Shown: in pieces, positions 9,776 through 19,949 of the stretch
How the letters are laid out: the number at the start of each line of letters is the position of its first letter
Numbering within the stretch: the stretch's first letter is position 1
From: Gracilaria domingensis
Lineage: Eukaryota > Rhodophyta > Florideophyceae > Gracilariales > Gracilariaceae
Assembly (NCBI GenBank): GCA_022539475.1
Contig: VCMS01000025.1
Span: forward strand, 186,001-250,000
Reading direction: 5' to 3'
DNA length: 64,000 bases
Program-made: the position numbers and the translations under genes
Notes under the pieces: model-generated
Seen by the model: only the letters and a program-made list of their open reading frames with translations
The model's database searches: none
What the model was told of the DNA's origin: nothing

Positions 9776-11197
9776 ATGCCGATCGAGCACGTCGCCTCGC
9801 TGCAGCAATTTGAGTCCGTCCTCCGGTCGTCCGCCGACAAGCTCGTCGTCGTCGACTTCTTCGCCACCTGGTGCGGACCATGTCGCGCGATAGCCCCATT
9901 CTACGAGTCGCTGTCGAACCGCTACGCCGACCGTGCCGTCTTCCTCAAGGTCGACGTTGACCAGGCACAAGATGTCGCCCGTTTCTGCTCTGTGTCGTCC
10001 ATGCCTACCTTTCATTTCTACCGTCGTGGCGTCAAGGTCTCCCAGTTTTCGGGCGCAGATCAGAACCGTTTGCAGAGTGCGATAGAAATGCATGCCCCTT
10101 CGGCTGCCGAGGTCGCGTTTGCTGGCTCTGGCAATCGACTTGGCTCACAGCCTACGTCTTCTGGTGCGCCGTCGCAGCCACCCGCGGAAACAAGTGACGA
10201 GGATGATATGCGTCAGAGACGAATGGCTGCTGCTGCCGCCGCCGCGAAGAGAATGGAGACTTCCAAGGCTGAGCAAGAGGCCGCTGCCAAGGCGGCTGAA
10301 CCAAAGCCTGAAACTGCTCCGGCTTCAGAGCCAGTCGCTGAGCAAGAACCTGATTCTGCCGCCAATGCCTCATCTTCTGAAACTCCACAGAATGACCCAC
10401 GTCTCAATGTCAATCTACTGTTTCTGACCCAGATGGTGGACGATATGGGATTCCCAAAGGTTCGCGCACAGAAGGCCCTGATTCTCACGGGCAACAAGAG
10501 CGTAGAACAAGCTGTTGAATGGTGTTTTGAACACGCTGATGATCCTGATATCGACGAAGCTTTACAGATTGTAACAAAGGAGGGAGAACCAAAGCCCAAA
10601 TTGAGTCAGGAGGAGGCCAAGAAGCGTGCAGATGAGCTGTATGCACGCGCGAGAGCCAAGAGAGAGGCGCAGGAAAAGAAAGAGGTCATAGAGCGGGAGA
10701 AGGAACGTCTTAAGTCGGGCAAAGAAGCCGGTGAGACTAAGAAGAAGCTCGAAGAAGAAAGTCGTAGACGAGCTGTTGAGGAGAAAAGAAGAGAGAAGCG
10801 AGAGGCTCTTGCAGAAAGAAAAAGAGTACGTGCGATGCTTGAAGCAGACAAGAAGAGGCGTCACGAGAAGTTCCATATGCCGGGTGACCCGCCTGCCACT
10901 CAAGCCGAGGCGTCTTCTTCTAAGCCGAAGCCGAAACCTGTTGACCCATCGGCAGCGGCTGGTAAAATACAGTTTCGGATGCCCGACGGGTCACGTGTCG
11001 AGGGAGAGTTCACTGGTGACCAAACTATGGATGATATCATTTACTTTTTGATGACCGCTCGTCCTGAACTGAGTTCTCGAACTCTGACATTTTCTCAGCA
11101 ATATCCACGGAAGGTGTACACTCAAAACGAATATGGAATGTCTCTCGCAGACCTCAAGCTCTTGCCGCGGGCCGCGCTGAGTGTTTCTTACTCATAA
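9776..11197 (+). CDS. Thioredoxin-UBA-UBX fusion protein
   Basis: The product is 473 residues from the ATG at 9776. Residues 1-105 are a complete thioredoxin with active site WCGPC (Cys33, Cys36) and the cis-Pro loop SSMPTFHFY. A low-complexity Ala/Glu-rich linker follows. Residues about 215-257 form a UBA domain (MVDDMGFPKVRAQKAL..TGN..VEQAVEWCFEH), then a long Lys/Glu/Arg-rich helical segment. Residues about 392-473 are a UBX domain with the p97-contact loop in the form YPR (usually FPR). UBX proteins recruit cargo to the p97/Cdc48 segregase and UBA binds ubiquitin, so this looks like a Cdc48 adaptor carrying a redox module. The UBA-helix-UBX part resembles UBXN1/SAKS1. Cytosolic or nuclear location is inferred. 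Confidence 0.9.
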   Translation: MPIEHVASLQQFESVLRSSADKLVVVDFFATWCGPCRAIAPFYESLSNRYADRAVFLKVDVDQAQDVARFCSVSSMPTFHFYRRGVKVSQFSGADQNRLQSAIEMHAPSAAEVAFAGSGNRLGSQPTSSGAPSQPPAETSDEDDMRQRRMAAAAAAAKRMETSKAEQEAAAKAAEPKPETAPASEPVAEQEPDSAANASSSETPQNDPRLNVNLLFLTQMVDDMGFPKVRAQKALILTGNKSVEQAVEWCFEHADDPDIDEALQIVTKEGEPKPKLSQEEAKKRADELYARARAKREAQEKKEVIEREKERLKSGKEAGETKKKLEEESRRRAVEEKRREKREALAERKRVRAMLEADKKRRHEKFHMPGDPPATQAEASSSKPKPKPVDPSAAAGKIQFRMPDGSRVEGEFTGDQTMDDIIYFLMTARPELSSRTLTFSQQYPRKVYTQNEYGMSLADLKLLPRAALSVSYS

Positions 11198-11479
11198 TGT
11201 CGAAGCGACAGGTTGCTCCTGTCAAACATGAGCGTGTTCACAAGGGACGCTGTTCACAAACGCAAAAGGGATGAACAAAGTGCATATATGTACGTCCAAC
11301 ACATATACGTCCTGCTTCAAAGACACGGTACAGAAAAGGGATATACATTAAGATAATGTACTCTCATATGTACTGGAAGAAATCGAGGTTCAATGCTTCG
11401 ATAAGCATCGGACATCGTTTTAGTATCTTGATCAATTAGCTTGTTCACCCCTCCTTAGTTCACCAAATGAAGTACGTAT
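11198..11479. other. Convergent 3' region
   Basis: About 280 bp between two convergent stop codons, AT-rich, presumably both 3' untranslated regions. Nothing else seen. Confidence 0.5.
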
Positions 11480-13015
11480 TCATTCAATGTACTTGCCGAA
11501 AACGACTGTGCTGTTGTGTCCTCCGAAACCGAAAGAGTTAGAAATACCGACGGAAATGTCCGCCTCTTGCATCACATTGGGCACGATATCAATATCGACC
11601 TCAGGTTCTACGTCAGTGACGTTAATTGTAGGATGGATCTTTCCAGTCTGGATGGCTTTAACAGTAGCAATAGCTTCCAATCCTCCCGCTGCCCCCAGCG
11701 CATGACCAATCATCGACTTCGTAGCATTCATTTTCAATTTGCTCACATCGCCGTCAAATACGCTTCGCACTGCCCGAAATTCAGCAAGATCTCCGGCTGG
11801 AGTCGAAGTGGCGTGTGCATTGATATAGTCAACATCCTCTTTCTGGACTCCAGCATCCGCCAAAGCTCGTGTTATGCAAAGTTTGACACCGCTACCGTCC
11901 TGTCTTGGCTCCGTGATGTGATGTGCATCACAACTCTGTGCCCCACCAAAATACTCTGCGATGATTGGAGCGCCACGTTGTAATGCGTGCTCCAGACTTT
12001 CCAGCACTAACAAACCAGCGCCTTCTCCCATCACGAAACCATCGCGATTTTTGTCCCACGGTCTTGACGCACCTTGTGGATCGTCATTTCTGGAGGAAAG
12101 CGCACGACAAGCAATGAAACCTCCAAGCCCCACCGGCACAATGGCTGCTTCTGATCCGCCAGCAAGACAAACATCACACTCGCCTCTTCTGATGTGGATG
12201 GCGGCATTATTAATCATGAAGTTACCTGTTGCGCACGCCGTTGATACCGAGTAATTGGGCCCCATAAAGCCTGTTTCCATGCCGATGAGTGCAGACCCCT
12301 GATCGCCGAGCATACAGAAACAATAACAGTGATTGTCGTTAGTATGCTGATCGCCAACTTAAATGAGCCGATGTTCGTCCGACGTGCAACTTACCATATT
12401 GGTGATCGCGTAGGGAACGAAAAACGGTGACATACGATTGTGACCAACCGTAATACACTTCTCGACGCCTTCCGAGTAAACATCCAACCCACCCATACCA
12501 GAACCACAAAGAACGCCCGCCCTGTGCTTATTAAGTGCCTCCAGCGCATCAGATCCAATACCCAGATTCGCATTTTCGAGGGCTTTCTTACCAGCAATAA
12601 GTGCATACACAAGAAAAGGATCAAAACGTCTCATCTGCTTATTAGAGACGTACCCTTCAATTTCAAGTTGATCCTTCTCAATGCAGGCGGCAAAGTTGGT
12701 TTTCCATCCATCAGTGTCAAAACGTGTAACTCTCTTCGCTCCGCTCTTTCCCTCGAGAAGAGATGAGTAGAAGACGTCGGAATCACAACCAAAGCAGGAT
12801 ACGACGCCTGTGCCGGTTACGACGATACGCTTGACGGGGCCGTGCGCGGTTTCGCGCGTCAGAGAAACCATTTTGATGGGCGTCCCGTAGGTCCTTCGAG
12901 AAGGCCGAGATGGAAGAGGAGTGAGATTTTGAGACGTGGGCCGAACCCATTTGCAATTGGAGGACGACGTCAGCGAAGCTGGCGCTGAAACAAACGTGGT
13001 TTGAAAACGCTTCAT
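11480..13015 (-). CDS. Plastid beta-ketoacyl-ACP synthase (KAS I type), two exons
   Basis: Exon 1 is 13015-12395 and exon 2 is 12298-11480; joined they encode 479 residues. The splice falls after the phrase FFVPYAITNM. The thiolase-fold enzyme shows the active-site Cys in VSTACATGN and the two catalytic His in NAHATSTPAGD and SMIGHALGAAG, plus the NSFGFGGHN glycine loop near the end. The first ~65 residues are Ser/Thr/Arg-rich without acidic residues, which fits a plastid transit peptide before KRIVVTGTGVVS. It elongates acyl-ACP by two carbons in type II fatty acid synthesis. KAS I versus KAS II cannot be separated firmly by eye. The 5' start was set at ATG 13015; the frame opens upstream only with TTG. 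Confidence 0.93.
12299..12394 (-). other. Spliceosomal intron (96 bp) in the KAS gene
   Basis: On the minus strand the intron begins GTAAGT and ends CGATCAG, with a perfect TACTAAC branch site about 45 bases before the 3' end. It contains an in-frame stop, and removing it restores the strongly conserved continuation of the KAS protein. Phase 0. Confidence 0.95.
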
Positions 13016-13947
13016 GAGGAGGCGAATCAAAGACGAGGGTATTAAGGGGTGAATGATAGCGGACCCTGAACGGAAGCAGAAGTGATGGGGTATCCCTTTA
13101 CCTATAGAGGTTTACGCCAGCGAAGGAAATGCTAGTAGCTTTTGTGTGTGTGATCATAACGTTGATGTGATGGCGTACGGCGCGTGTTCGAGCTCAGATC
13201 GGATCGCGCACGGATCAGATAACACGTGTACAACGTGCTACAAATGGATGCCGTTGGTTGCAGGGTTTGGGTGCTTCAAATGTGTGCCCACAATGGGACT
13301 CGCGTTTGGCGACTGTGGTCGCCGATACCAGTGCTGCTCTTCGAGCATTGTCGCTTCCTCGTCCCTGCGGGAGTGTTCTCCAGGACATTAGTTTTGCCAA
13401 GGGAAGCCTTCCACCACAGGGAAGGTGGAGGTTCTTCGTTCCCAGTGCTGCACACGATACGTCCCCACTTTCCACACCGTTGCGTTGCCTGAAATTGCTC
13501 GGAACGCAGACGACGTCAACCAACGCTTTGCGATGGATCGCGATGGGAAGAGCTTTCTGTGTCTACTCAGCGACATAATCTTGAGCAGGTCTTTAGACGT
13601 TTTAGATCGACAGAAGAATTTCGCGGTTGCCAACATAATATGCCTACAATAGACTTTTGGTCACAACTACTCAAAGAGTATCGGAAGCGGGCTACACCCT
13701 TTCCTCGTGCCACCTATGAATATCAAATGCGAAACGGTGCATCCAAATTCCTTGCCACCGCTTTGCCATAGAGGCTAGTCGATTCGCGCTGAACAATTCA
13801 AACGTGCACCATGCTTTGCATGTAAACAAATCGAGACAAGAGAAGAAAGAGAATATATAGATCTAGAGATTTTATGAACAACAGATACGCTCGAAGGAAA
13901 TACAGAGACAAAGTGGCCATCTTCGATGGGAATAAAAGCATTTCATG
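13016..13947. other. Intergenic region, no gene recognised
   Basis: Several short open frames on both strands between 13146 and 13790 show no domain, signal peptide or consistent coding character. I see nothing definite here. Confidence 0.5.
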
Positions 13948-14367
13948 TTACGGTCTTCTTACGCGACTTCTTGCGCCACAAACAGTACCGAACGGATTAG
14001 CTGTCGCGTAAAGTTGTTCGTCTTCCCGTATTGCGCCTTCAACAAAACAGAAAGGTGGGTCCGAATGATCCGGAGAGGGTCCGAACTGGTCCGATATTAT
14101 CACTTCTCCAATATGATCACAAGTATCACCACCGTTGCTGCTCTCCTCAACATAGTGTATTCGCTTCAGATCTATTCCCCCTCGTCTTGATCCGGACCCG
14201 TGACCAACTGCGATGAAACCTTGTTTTACGTCGAAGCCTCGACAAAACAAGGCAGTTCCGTGCTGTGTGAAGCACGAATGATATGTATTAGAGCCGAAGC
14301 ACACGACGAGCAAACCTTGGCATAAGCTTGCGAGTGTAAGTGAAAGCACAAAGAATATAATCATCAT
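13948..14367 (-). CDS. Possible small secreted protein, unknown function
   Basis: An open frame of 139 residues starts with ATG at 14367. The first ~22 residues form a good signal peptide (MMIIFFVLSLTLASLCQG). The remainder contains seven or so cysteines and many Gly, Ser and charged residues, which suits a small disulphide-bonded secreted protein. No family is recognised. It stands alone in a gene-poor stretch, so it could also be a chance frame. The hydrophobic start followed by a Cys-bearing polar body is the only support. Confidence 0.35.
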   Translation of the reverse strand: MMIIFFVLSLTLASLCQGLLVVCFGSNTYHSCFTQHGTALFCRGFDVKQGFIAVGHGSGSRRGGIDLKRIHYVEESSNGGDTCDHIGEVIISDQFGPSPDHSDPPFCFVEGAIREDEQLYATANPFGTVCGARSRVRRP

Positions 14368-15802
14368 GTTCGCCAGCGTGTTTGCATCTACTGAGCCCAG
14401 TTCATTCCAGAAGCGAGCTGATTCGAATGCGTCCGGTATGTTGACTCTCCCAAAGAGAACACTTAAGAAGTAAAATCTAGAGCAGATTCCACATGAGCCG
14501 CTGCTACTGTGCTTGTTATGGTTGTGTAGCTTTCTTTCAGCATCCGAGTAGCCATATGAGAAAAGCCTCGTAACCTAAATACTCGTTTTTGGTCTTTCTC
14601 AGGAGAGAGATATCTTGAAGGAAAGCTATTCTGGCACATGGGAATCAAGGTGTGTCAAATTCAGAAGGGAAGAGGACCCATACAAATGAGATTGCCTTAT
14701 TGCACGATTGCTTTGTTCCCACTGTAGTGTTTCTCCACAACAGTATTCAAGTATCTAGCCGGGCTCCCTCAATCATTAACGATTAATATACCATTGAGGC
14801 TCAATGGGATTGTGATTGTTGGGATTCAATGTAACAATTTCCGCACGATGATCATCACGGAATTCTTGTGAACAACGTTTACTGCACCAAGGTTAAACTG
14901 TATTGCGTAGGCTTATCGCTGCCAAATAAACGAGTGTGATACTGCACCATGGGTAAGTCTATCCTTACCAAGGTATGGTAAGAGTTTATATCGAAACTAT
15001 GGCAAAAAAGAGGAAAACCGGGAGCAATTATTCGGATACGCATAGCCTCTGCCTTGTAAGCTAATGACATTGTCAAGTATGAAAGATTCCCAACTCGAAG
15101 GGGATCTTTATATGCTACTTGACCACCAGTAATACTGGAGTGCTCAGCTTACGAGAGATGAGAGCGCTATAATCTATCCTTCGTAACACATGTGCAAGCA
15201 ATCCAATAATAAGCAACTTAGAAAGAGGGAACGCAAAGAACCACCACGCAAAGGGCTAGTCGCGCTACAGTGGTAGACAGCGCAGACGTGCCAAGGACTG
15301 GTGCAAAACAGCAGCATTAGAGCAGCAGGGCTCAAGCGATCCGCCTTCACGTGGTGAGTCTGTCTTCCTCTAGGAAGCAAAACGGATCTGCGGTCGGGTC
15401 TCCAACGGAGGCCAGCATCTTTTCAGCCATAATCCTTGTATCGGTAGCATACAGGCTTTCATAGAGGAGAAAAAGTTTTGTTGCTTGTCTCACAAGCGCG
15501 GATTTTTGATGAGGTATAAGGATAGCCTTCCAGGATAGTACCTCACATTACAACAAGGAGGAAGCGAATCGTTTCAGTTCCACCCTGCAGTTGAGCAATA
15601 CTATGAAAAGCTTCGAAAGTTTCTGAATCCTCTTTCCGTCCTTAGAGACCATGTCAACAATCTTCAATACTGCCTTACTAACGCAAACATTTCCCATAAA
15701 TAGAGCACAAGTACCGAGTATAAGAATCAAAACTCCAGTCAAAGCGATTGTTCCTCTTGGAAAGCAAATGATCTCCAGGGACAAAGGCTGCTCTCCTGAA
15801 GA
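14368..15802. other. Intergenic region with a decayed repeat copy
   Basis: No intact gene. A stretch at about 15321-15410 matches, with roughly 80 percent identity, a stretch at about 46603-46694. The rest shows nothing clear. Confidence 0.5.
15321..15410 (+). repeat. Dispersed degenerate repeat, copy 1
   Basis: Aligned by eye with the copy near 46.6 kb. Shared blocks include AGGGCTCA, CGCCTTC.CGTGGTG, AAACGGAT and TCGGGTCTCCAA. In both copies one plus-strand frame reads a similar PSRG-containing peptide interrupted by a stop, so the element may once have been coding. Confidence 0.6.
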
Positions 15803-16762
15803 ATGAAGGCTTACCGAAAACTCATTGCGAAGATATGGGGTTTGATATTGATTTTTACGCCATTGGGCGCCTCGCAGTGCATCGATGACAAGCCCATGAC
15901 GGTGTCCGGAACAGCAAGTTGTTATGGTCGACCTCTTCCTAACTCGAAAGTGTCGCTGAATCATCAGATAGGCTTCGTCGTAAACCGGATTGGAGCAACA
16001 TTTACCGATGCGGACGGGCATTTTTCAATAACTGGAAATGCTCTCGATACATCTCGTAACTCAGCATCTGAAGGATTGCTCATAGCGGGGAGCCTTCTGT
16101 TCTTTTTTCAATTCGATTACGCCGAACCTGGAACAAACGAACGAAGCTTCAGTGTTGGGCAATGGGAGCCTAGGTCAATAGACGGTCTTCAAGGAAAGAT
16201 AAACCTGGGTAATTTCAAAGCCGATTCCGATTCGTGCCAGCGCTACATGCTCTTCTACGACGTATGGCAGGATTTCATACGAAGGGGAGGAAGTACAGAA
16301 TTTAGATTCCATGTCTCCGCTGAGGAACGAATAACTTCAAAGGTGCCGTTCGCGGAGTGGGGGACTATCAGAATACCTTTTGGTTTTAAAATGACGGCAG
16401 AGATTGCGAAGCATGAATTCGGTCATGTCATTCGCAACATCTTCGACGGCGATAAGGCTCACTTCGAGGAAGACGTTGAGGCCTACGGAGGTTTTGAGCC
16501 CCATTCATGTGACGAACCGACGTCGTTGCAATTTGCTTTCAACGAAGGGTGGGCTAGTTTCTGGGCAGGCGAATGCCTCACCAGTGACGCAAACGGACCA
16601 AAGGATATTGAAGGTAATGTAGCTTCTGCTATTCGTGGTCTTCAAGTACGATGTGAAAGCGGAGACAAAGAAATGTTGGACGTGCTATTTAGACACCCGG
16701 GAGTGATTCACACGTACGAGGAGTTTGAAGCCGCTCATGAAAAGCTGTACAACTGCCCTTGA
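15803..16762 (+). CDS. Secreted protein with transthyretin-like domain and HExxH metalloprotease-like domain
   Basis: The product is 319 residues. The first ~24 residues form a signal peptide ending near LGASQC. Residues about 31-145 resemble the transthyretin-like (nematode TTL, PF01060-type) fold: VSGTASCYGRPLPNSKVSL, then ATFTDADGHFSITGNA. The C-terminal half has a zinc-protease signature HEFGH at 204-208 and a downstream NEGWASFW with Glu248, which could be the third ligand as in gluzincin peptidases. Cysteines are scattered as in extracellular proteins. A secreted peptidase or a binding protein derived from one is a reasonable reading. Substrate and partners are unknown. The two domain calls are by pattern and not by alignment. 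Confidence 0.7.
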   Translation: MKAYRKLIAKIWGLILIFTPLGASQCIDDKPMTVSGTASCYGRPLPNSKVSLNHQIGFVVNRIGATFTDADGHFSITGNALDTSRNSASEGLLIAGSLLFFFQFDYAEPGTNERSFSVGQWEPRSIDGLQGKINLGNFKADSDSCQRYMLFYDVWQDFIRRGGSTEFRFHVSAEERITSKVPFAEWGTIRIPFGFKMTAEIAKHEFGHVIRNIFDGDKAHFEEDVEAYGGFEPHSCDEPTSLQFAFNEGWASFWAGECLTSDANGPKDIEGNVASAIRGLQVRCESGDKEMLDVLFRHPGVIHTYEEFEAAHEKLYNCP

Positions 16763-19700
16763 CGATAGAAAGCTAGTGAATATCTTTGAGAACGAGGTCC
16801 AAGTGAGCTCGTAATGGGAGAGCAAACTGTATATATTTCCGTTTCCTACTTCACCGTCGATACCCTCAGTAACACCATAGATTAGTTCAAAGTCTCGACG
16901 ACACTGCGTGCCCCGCGGGCAAGATAAAAGTAATAAAGGCTAATTCATGGGCAGGCAATCTGGAGACGGAATTGAAGCGGCTTCGTCTTCGCTAGAGAAC
17001 ATACTGTAGCACGCCAAGTTGGCGTCGCCAACTACGGTGCAGGTAAAGGGTACGCTAATTTTTGGAAACAATCCATGCACGGGCAAGTGGTGCACCAGAG
17101 TTGGTAGGGAGGACCGCGACTTCGGTGAAGAGCAGGCAGCCTTGAACTTTTAAATCGTCGCCTAAGCGAGAAGTCGGAAGAAGCTATGAGCGCTCTAGGG
17201 AGGCCTTTAAGTTTATCGCAAGGACAAGTACGAGTTGAATACGTTTGCTAGGAACAGGAGGACAAATGCGAAGAGCTGCTTTGGCCTTTCAAGGAAGAGA
17301 GGGCAGACACAAGGAAGTTACAAGCGAGCAGTAGTACACTAATGAAAGAGATGAGGAAACGGGATGCTGAGATTGAGCGATTAAAGGCGGAGAACAGAGT
17401 GGTTGACATAGAGAAGCTTCAGGTAGTGGACCAAGCTGAAATGGCATAGCTTGCAGGATTCACTGCAACGCATAAGGCTTAAAGAGTAGCAAAGGAAAGT
17501 GGAAAGTTCCGTAAGTACAGCCCCGAAGCATGAAGAACTGGAGAGGGCGTCGCAAGAGACAGACAGGCTTGTAAGGGCCGCTGCCAGTAAGTCGCACCCT
17601 TCCCGATCCCGCTAGTTAGAAGGTCAGTTTGGGTTTCCGATGAAAAAGACTCTTAGGTCGGGTCCGAGCGGCATTTTTGCGAGCCAGAAACAATTCACGT
17701 GTCAGCGGTGAAAATCACGACGACTAAGCACATGTCGATGAGACGGAGCACGTTGGTCATGCCGGTCTTACAGAATCACTAGCTCTCATATCTGGAAAAA
17801 GAGGATCTCTTGGCTTGTTCAATTCGCACCCCAGAGAGCGAAGCCATACGCAGATAGGGGTGTTTCGAAGAATCACTAGCCGCGACGAATATGAAAGTCA
17901 GGCACAAACAAACGAGGCTCAGGCAGTGCGGTACGTTGCGAAGACCTTGCAAACGCTCGAGAAAAACCTTGGGACTCCACAAAACGCGTACGGACCTAAA
18001 GAAGATGAAGCGCATCGGCTCAACCGGGACTTTTTGAGAAGCTGTTATACTTTCATATGCATTTAAGCAAGGAATGAAAAGCGAACGCCACAAAGCGCGT
18101 TGACTTGGAACAACAACTGGCTTCAAAGAGCGGAGAATGAACGGTGAGCGGGACAAAAGTTCTGAAAAAAGCTTGGCTGATGTGGTTGATCGCGACAGGA
18201 GCGTTGGTGACCGAGTGACTGGTGCGCTCGACACGTCGCTGGTTCTAGGGTGTAGGCCAATGTGTAGGTAGCCTTGAGTATTGATGTTTTGTGCGATCGG
18301 TGACCATCATTTCCAGCAGAGATGAGGTGTTGTTCTCCTTTGACACTGATGTTGGTGTTCTATTTATTGACGAGAGGCCAAACACCTGTTCGTAAATACG
18401 GTTCTTCTGGCAAGAGAGATCGCAGACGCCGGCAGAATTACTAAGCTCGTGTCTCTGTGAATGTGGTTTAAAAGTGTGTTATGTGGACAGAAAAAAATGT
18501 TTGTTAGCTCAGTGGTCGCACAAAGGAACATTATTTGCTTGGGAAGGCGACCACGTTGAGGTTGGTGCAGCGTTGTGAATCTCACAACTGAGTCGTTCCG
18601 CGGGAAACCATATAGGATGTTTTTTTTTGGCCACAGCCATTGAGGGAGGGTTTTGAATGGAATGGAACCGATTAAAGATTGAACGCTGAGGGGGTGCAGT
18701 TGCGGCTCGGCCATTATACTTTGGGGGCGCACGACGATGCTCCAGAAGGCGACAAACGGCAGGTAGCTTCCCTCCGACAAGCCATCAACACGGCCAGACA
18801 TTTGCAACAAGTAACGCAACTGCGCAAGGTTGGCCTGTAACAGTACAAGGGTATCTGTAACCATTGAGGGTTCGCGCTCCAGAATGCTAGCGCTCGTTAA
18901 CAGTCGGTATGGTAGTCGACTTGAGATATTGCATGGTGTGAAGTGCAACATCGTCCACCCGCTTACTGCTTAACACACAGTGTGGGACTTGGCGCGCTAT
19001 TTATGGCCGCAGGAACAAAATTAAACCACGTCGTCAAAAGATGTCATGGATTTTTGCTGAGCGCATGTTTGTTTGTGCGGACGCCAACATCATGTTCTGA
19101 TGAGCAACAGCGGCGCTGACGGCGGGCTTTGAGAAGCGGTACGATATTGGGGATTCGGAACAGCCTCAAAGCACCGAGCACGCTGCCGTCACGCAAGCAA
19201 GCCATTGCTTGGTTTGGTGGACAGGGGCGCTGCGAAGATGGTGTGACGTCCAAGGCAAAACGATTGCCGTCGACGACTGCGGTTCACAGAATCGGTGTGG
19301 AAGATGTGGGAGATGCGCAGGCCGCTGTCCGAGATATGGGGCAGATGAAGGGCGGTGATGGTCTTCACGACAGAACTGACGCGTGAAGTTGTGGAAGGAA
19401 GAAAGAAGCGGGTTTGCAGCGTTTACGTCCACGAGAAGCGGGGTCAGACAGTGCTCAACCAGGATGCTGAACTGGTGACCGACTCGGAAATGGAATGCGG
19501 TGTGCAAAACATACAGAGCCAACAACGAGCTGAGCAAGCGCGGAAAGTGATAGTATCCGTAGGTTGGGCGCGGCGCAAGTGGCGCCAAAGTGTGGAGGCA
19601 TCACAGCACGAGCGTGCAAAGTGGTTGTAACGGTGCGGGTTGATGAAGACGGCGTTGAACGGTGGAGATCGAGGCAGATTAATGGCTGGCTATGAAGCAG

Positions 19701-19949
19701 TGGGACAGTGAACGCTCCGAAACGTAAAGCACTTGCAGCAGGTTGATGATGGCGGCCGAAGTTACAGCCAGGGATCGATAAACAGATGCGAAAAGTGGAA
19801 TCGTGCATAACGGCGGAAGCGGATGGCCACAACGCAGTCTCGCGAAGGCGAAGCGCAGGGCGAAACAGCGCGACAAGTAGGGTTGGTGGCGGAGAAAGGG
19901 CGAACAAGACACAAGCGATGCATTAAAGCAAAACCTGACAAGCATAAGG
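16763..19949. other. Gene-poor region with decayed coding sequence
   Basis: Apart from the coiled-coil relic at 17.1-18.2 kb no gene is convincing. A 195-residue minus-strand frame at 18364-18951 and a plus-strand frame around 19355-19630 lack recognisable features. Confidence 0.5.
17095..18240 (+). pseudogene. Relic of a coiled-coil protein gene
   Basis: Between about 17130 and 17620 the plus strand reads heptad-rich, Glu/Lys/Arg-rich peptide interrupted by stops and frame changes. Readable pieces include LNRRLSEKSEEAMSAL, KEMRKRDAEIERLKAEN and HEELERASQETDRLV. Further pieces such as NGERDKSSEKSLADVV appear up to about 18240. No intact start-to-stop frame exists. The parent protein is not identified. 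Alternative: a highly diverged repeat that merely favours such codons. Confidence 0.5.

Noticed and set aside
18364-18951. Minus-strand frame of 195 codons starting with ATG
   Set aside because: No domain, signal peptide or repeat pattern; lies in decayed DNA, so treated as chance.
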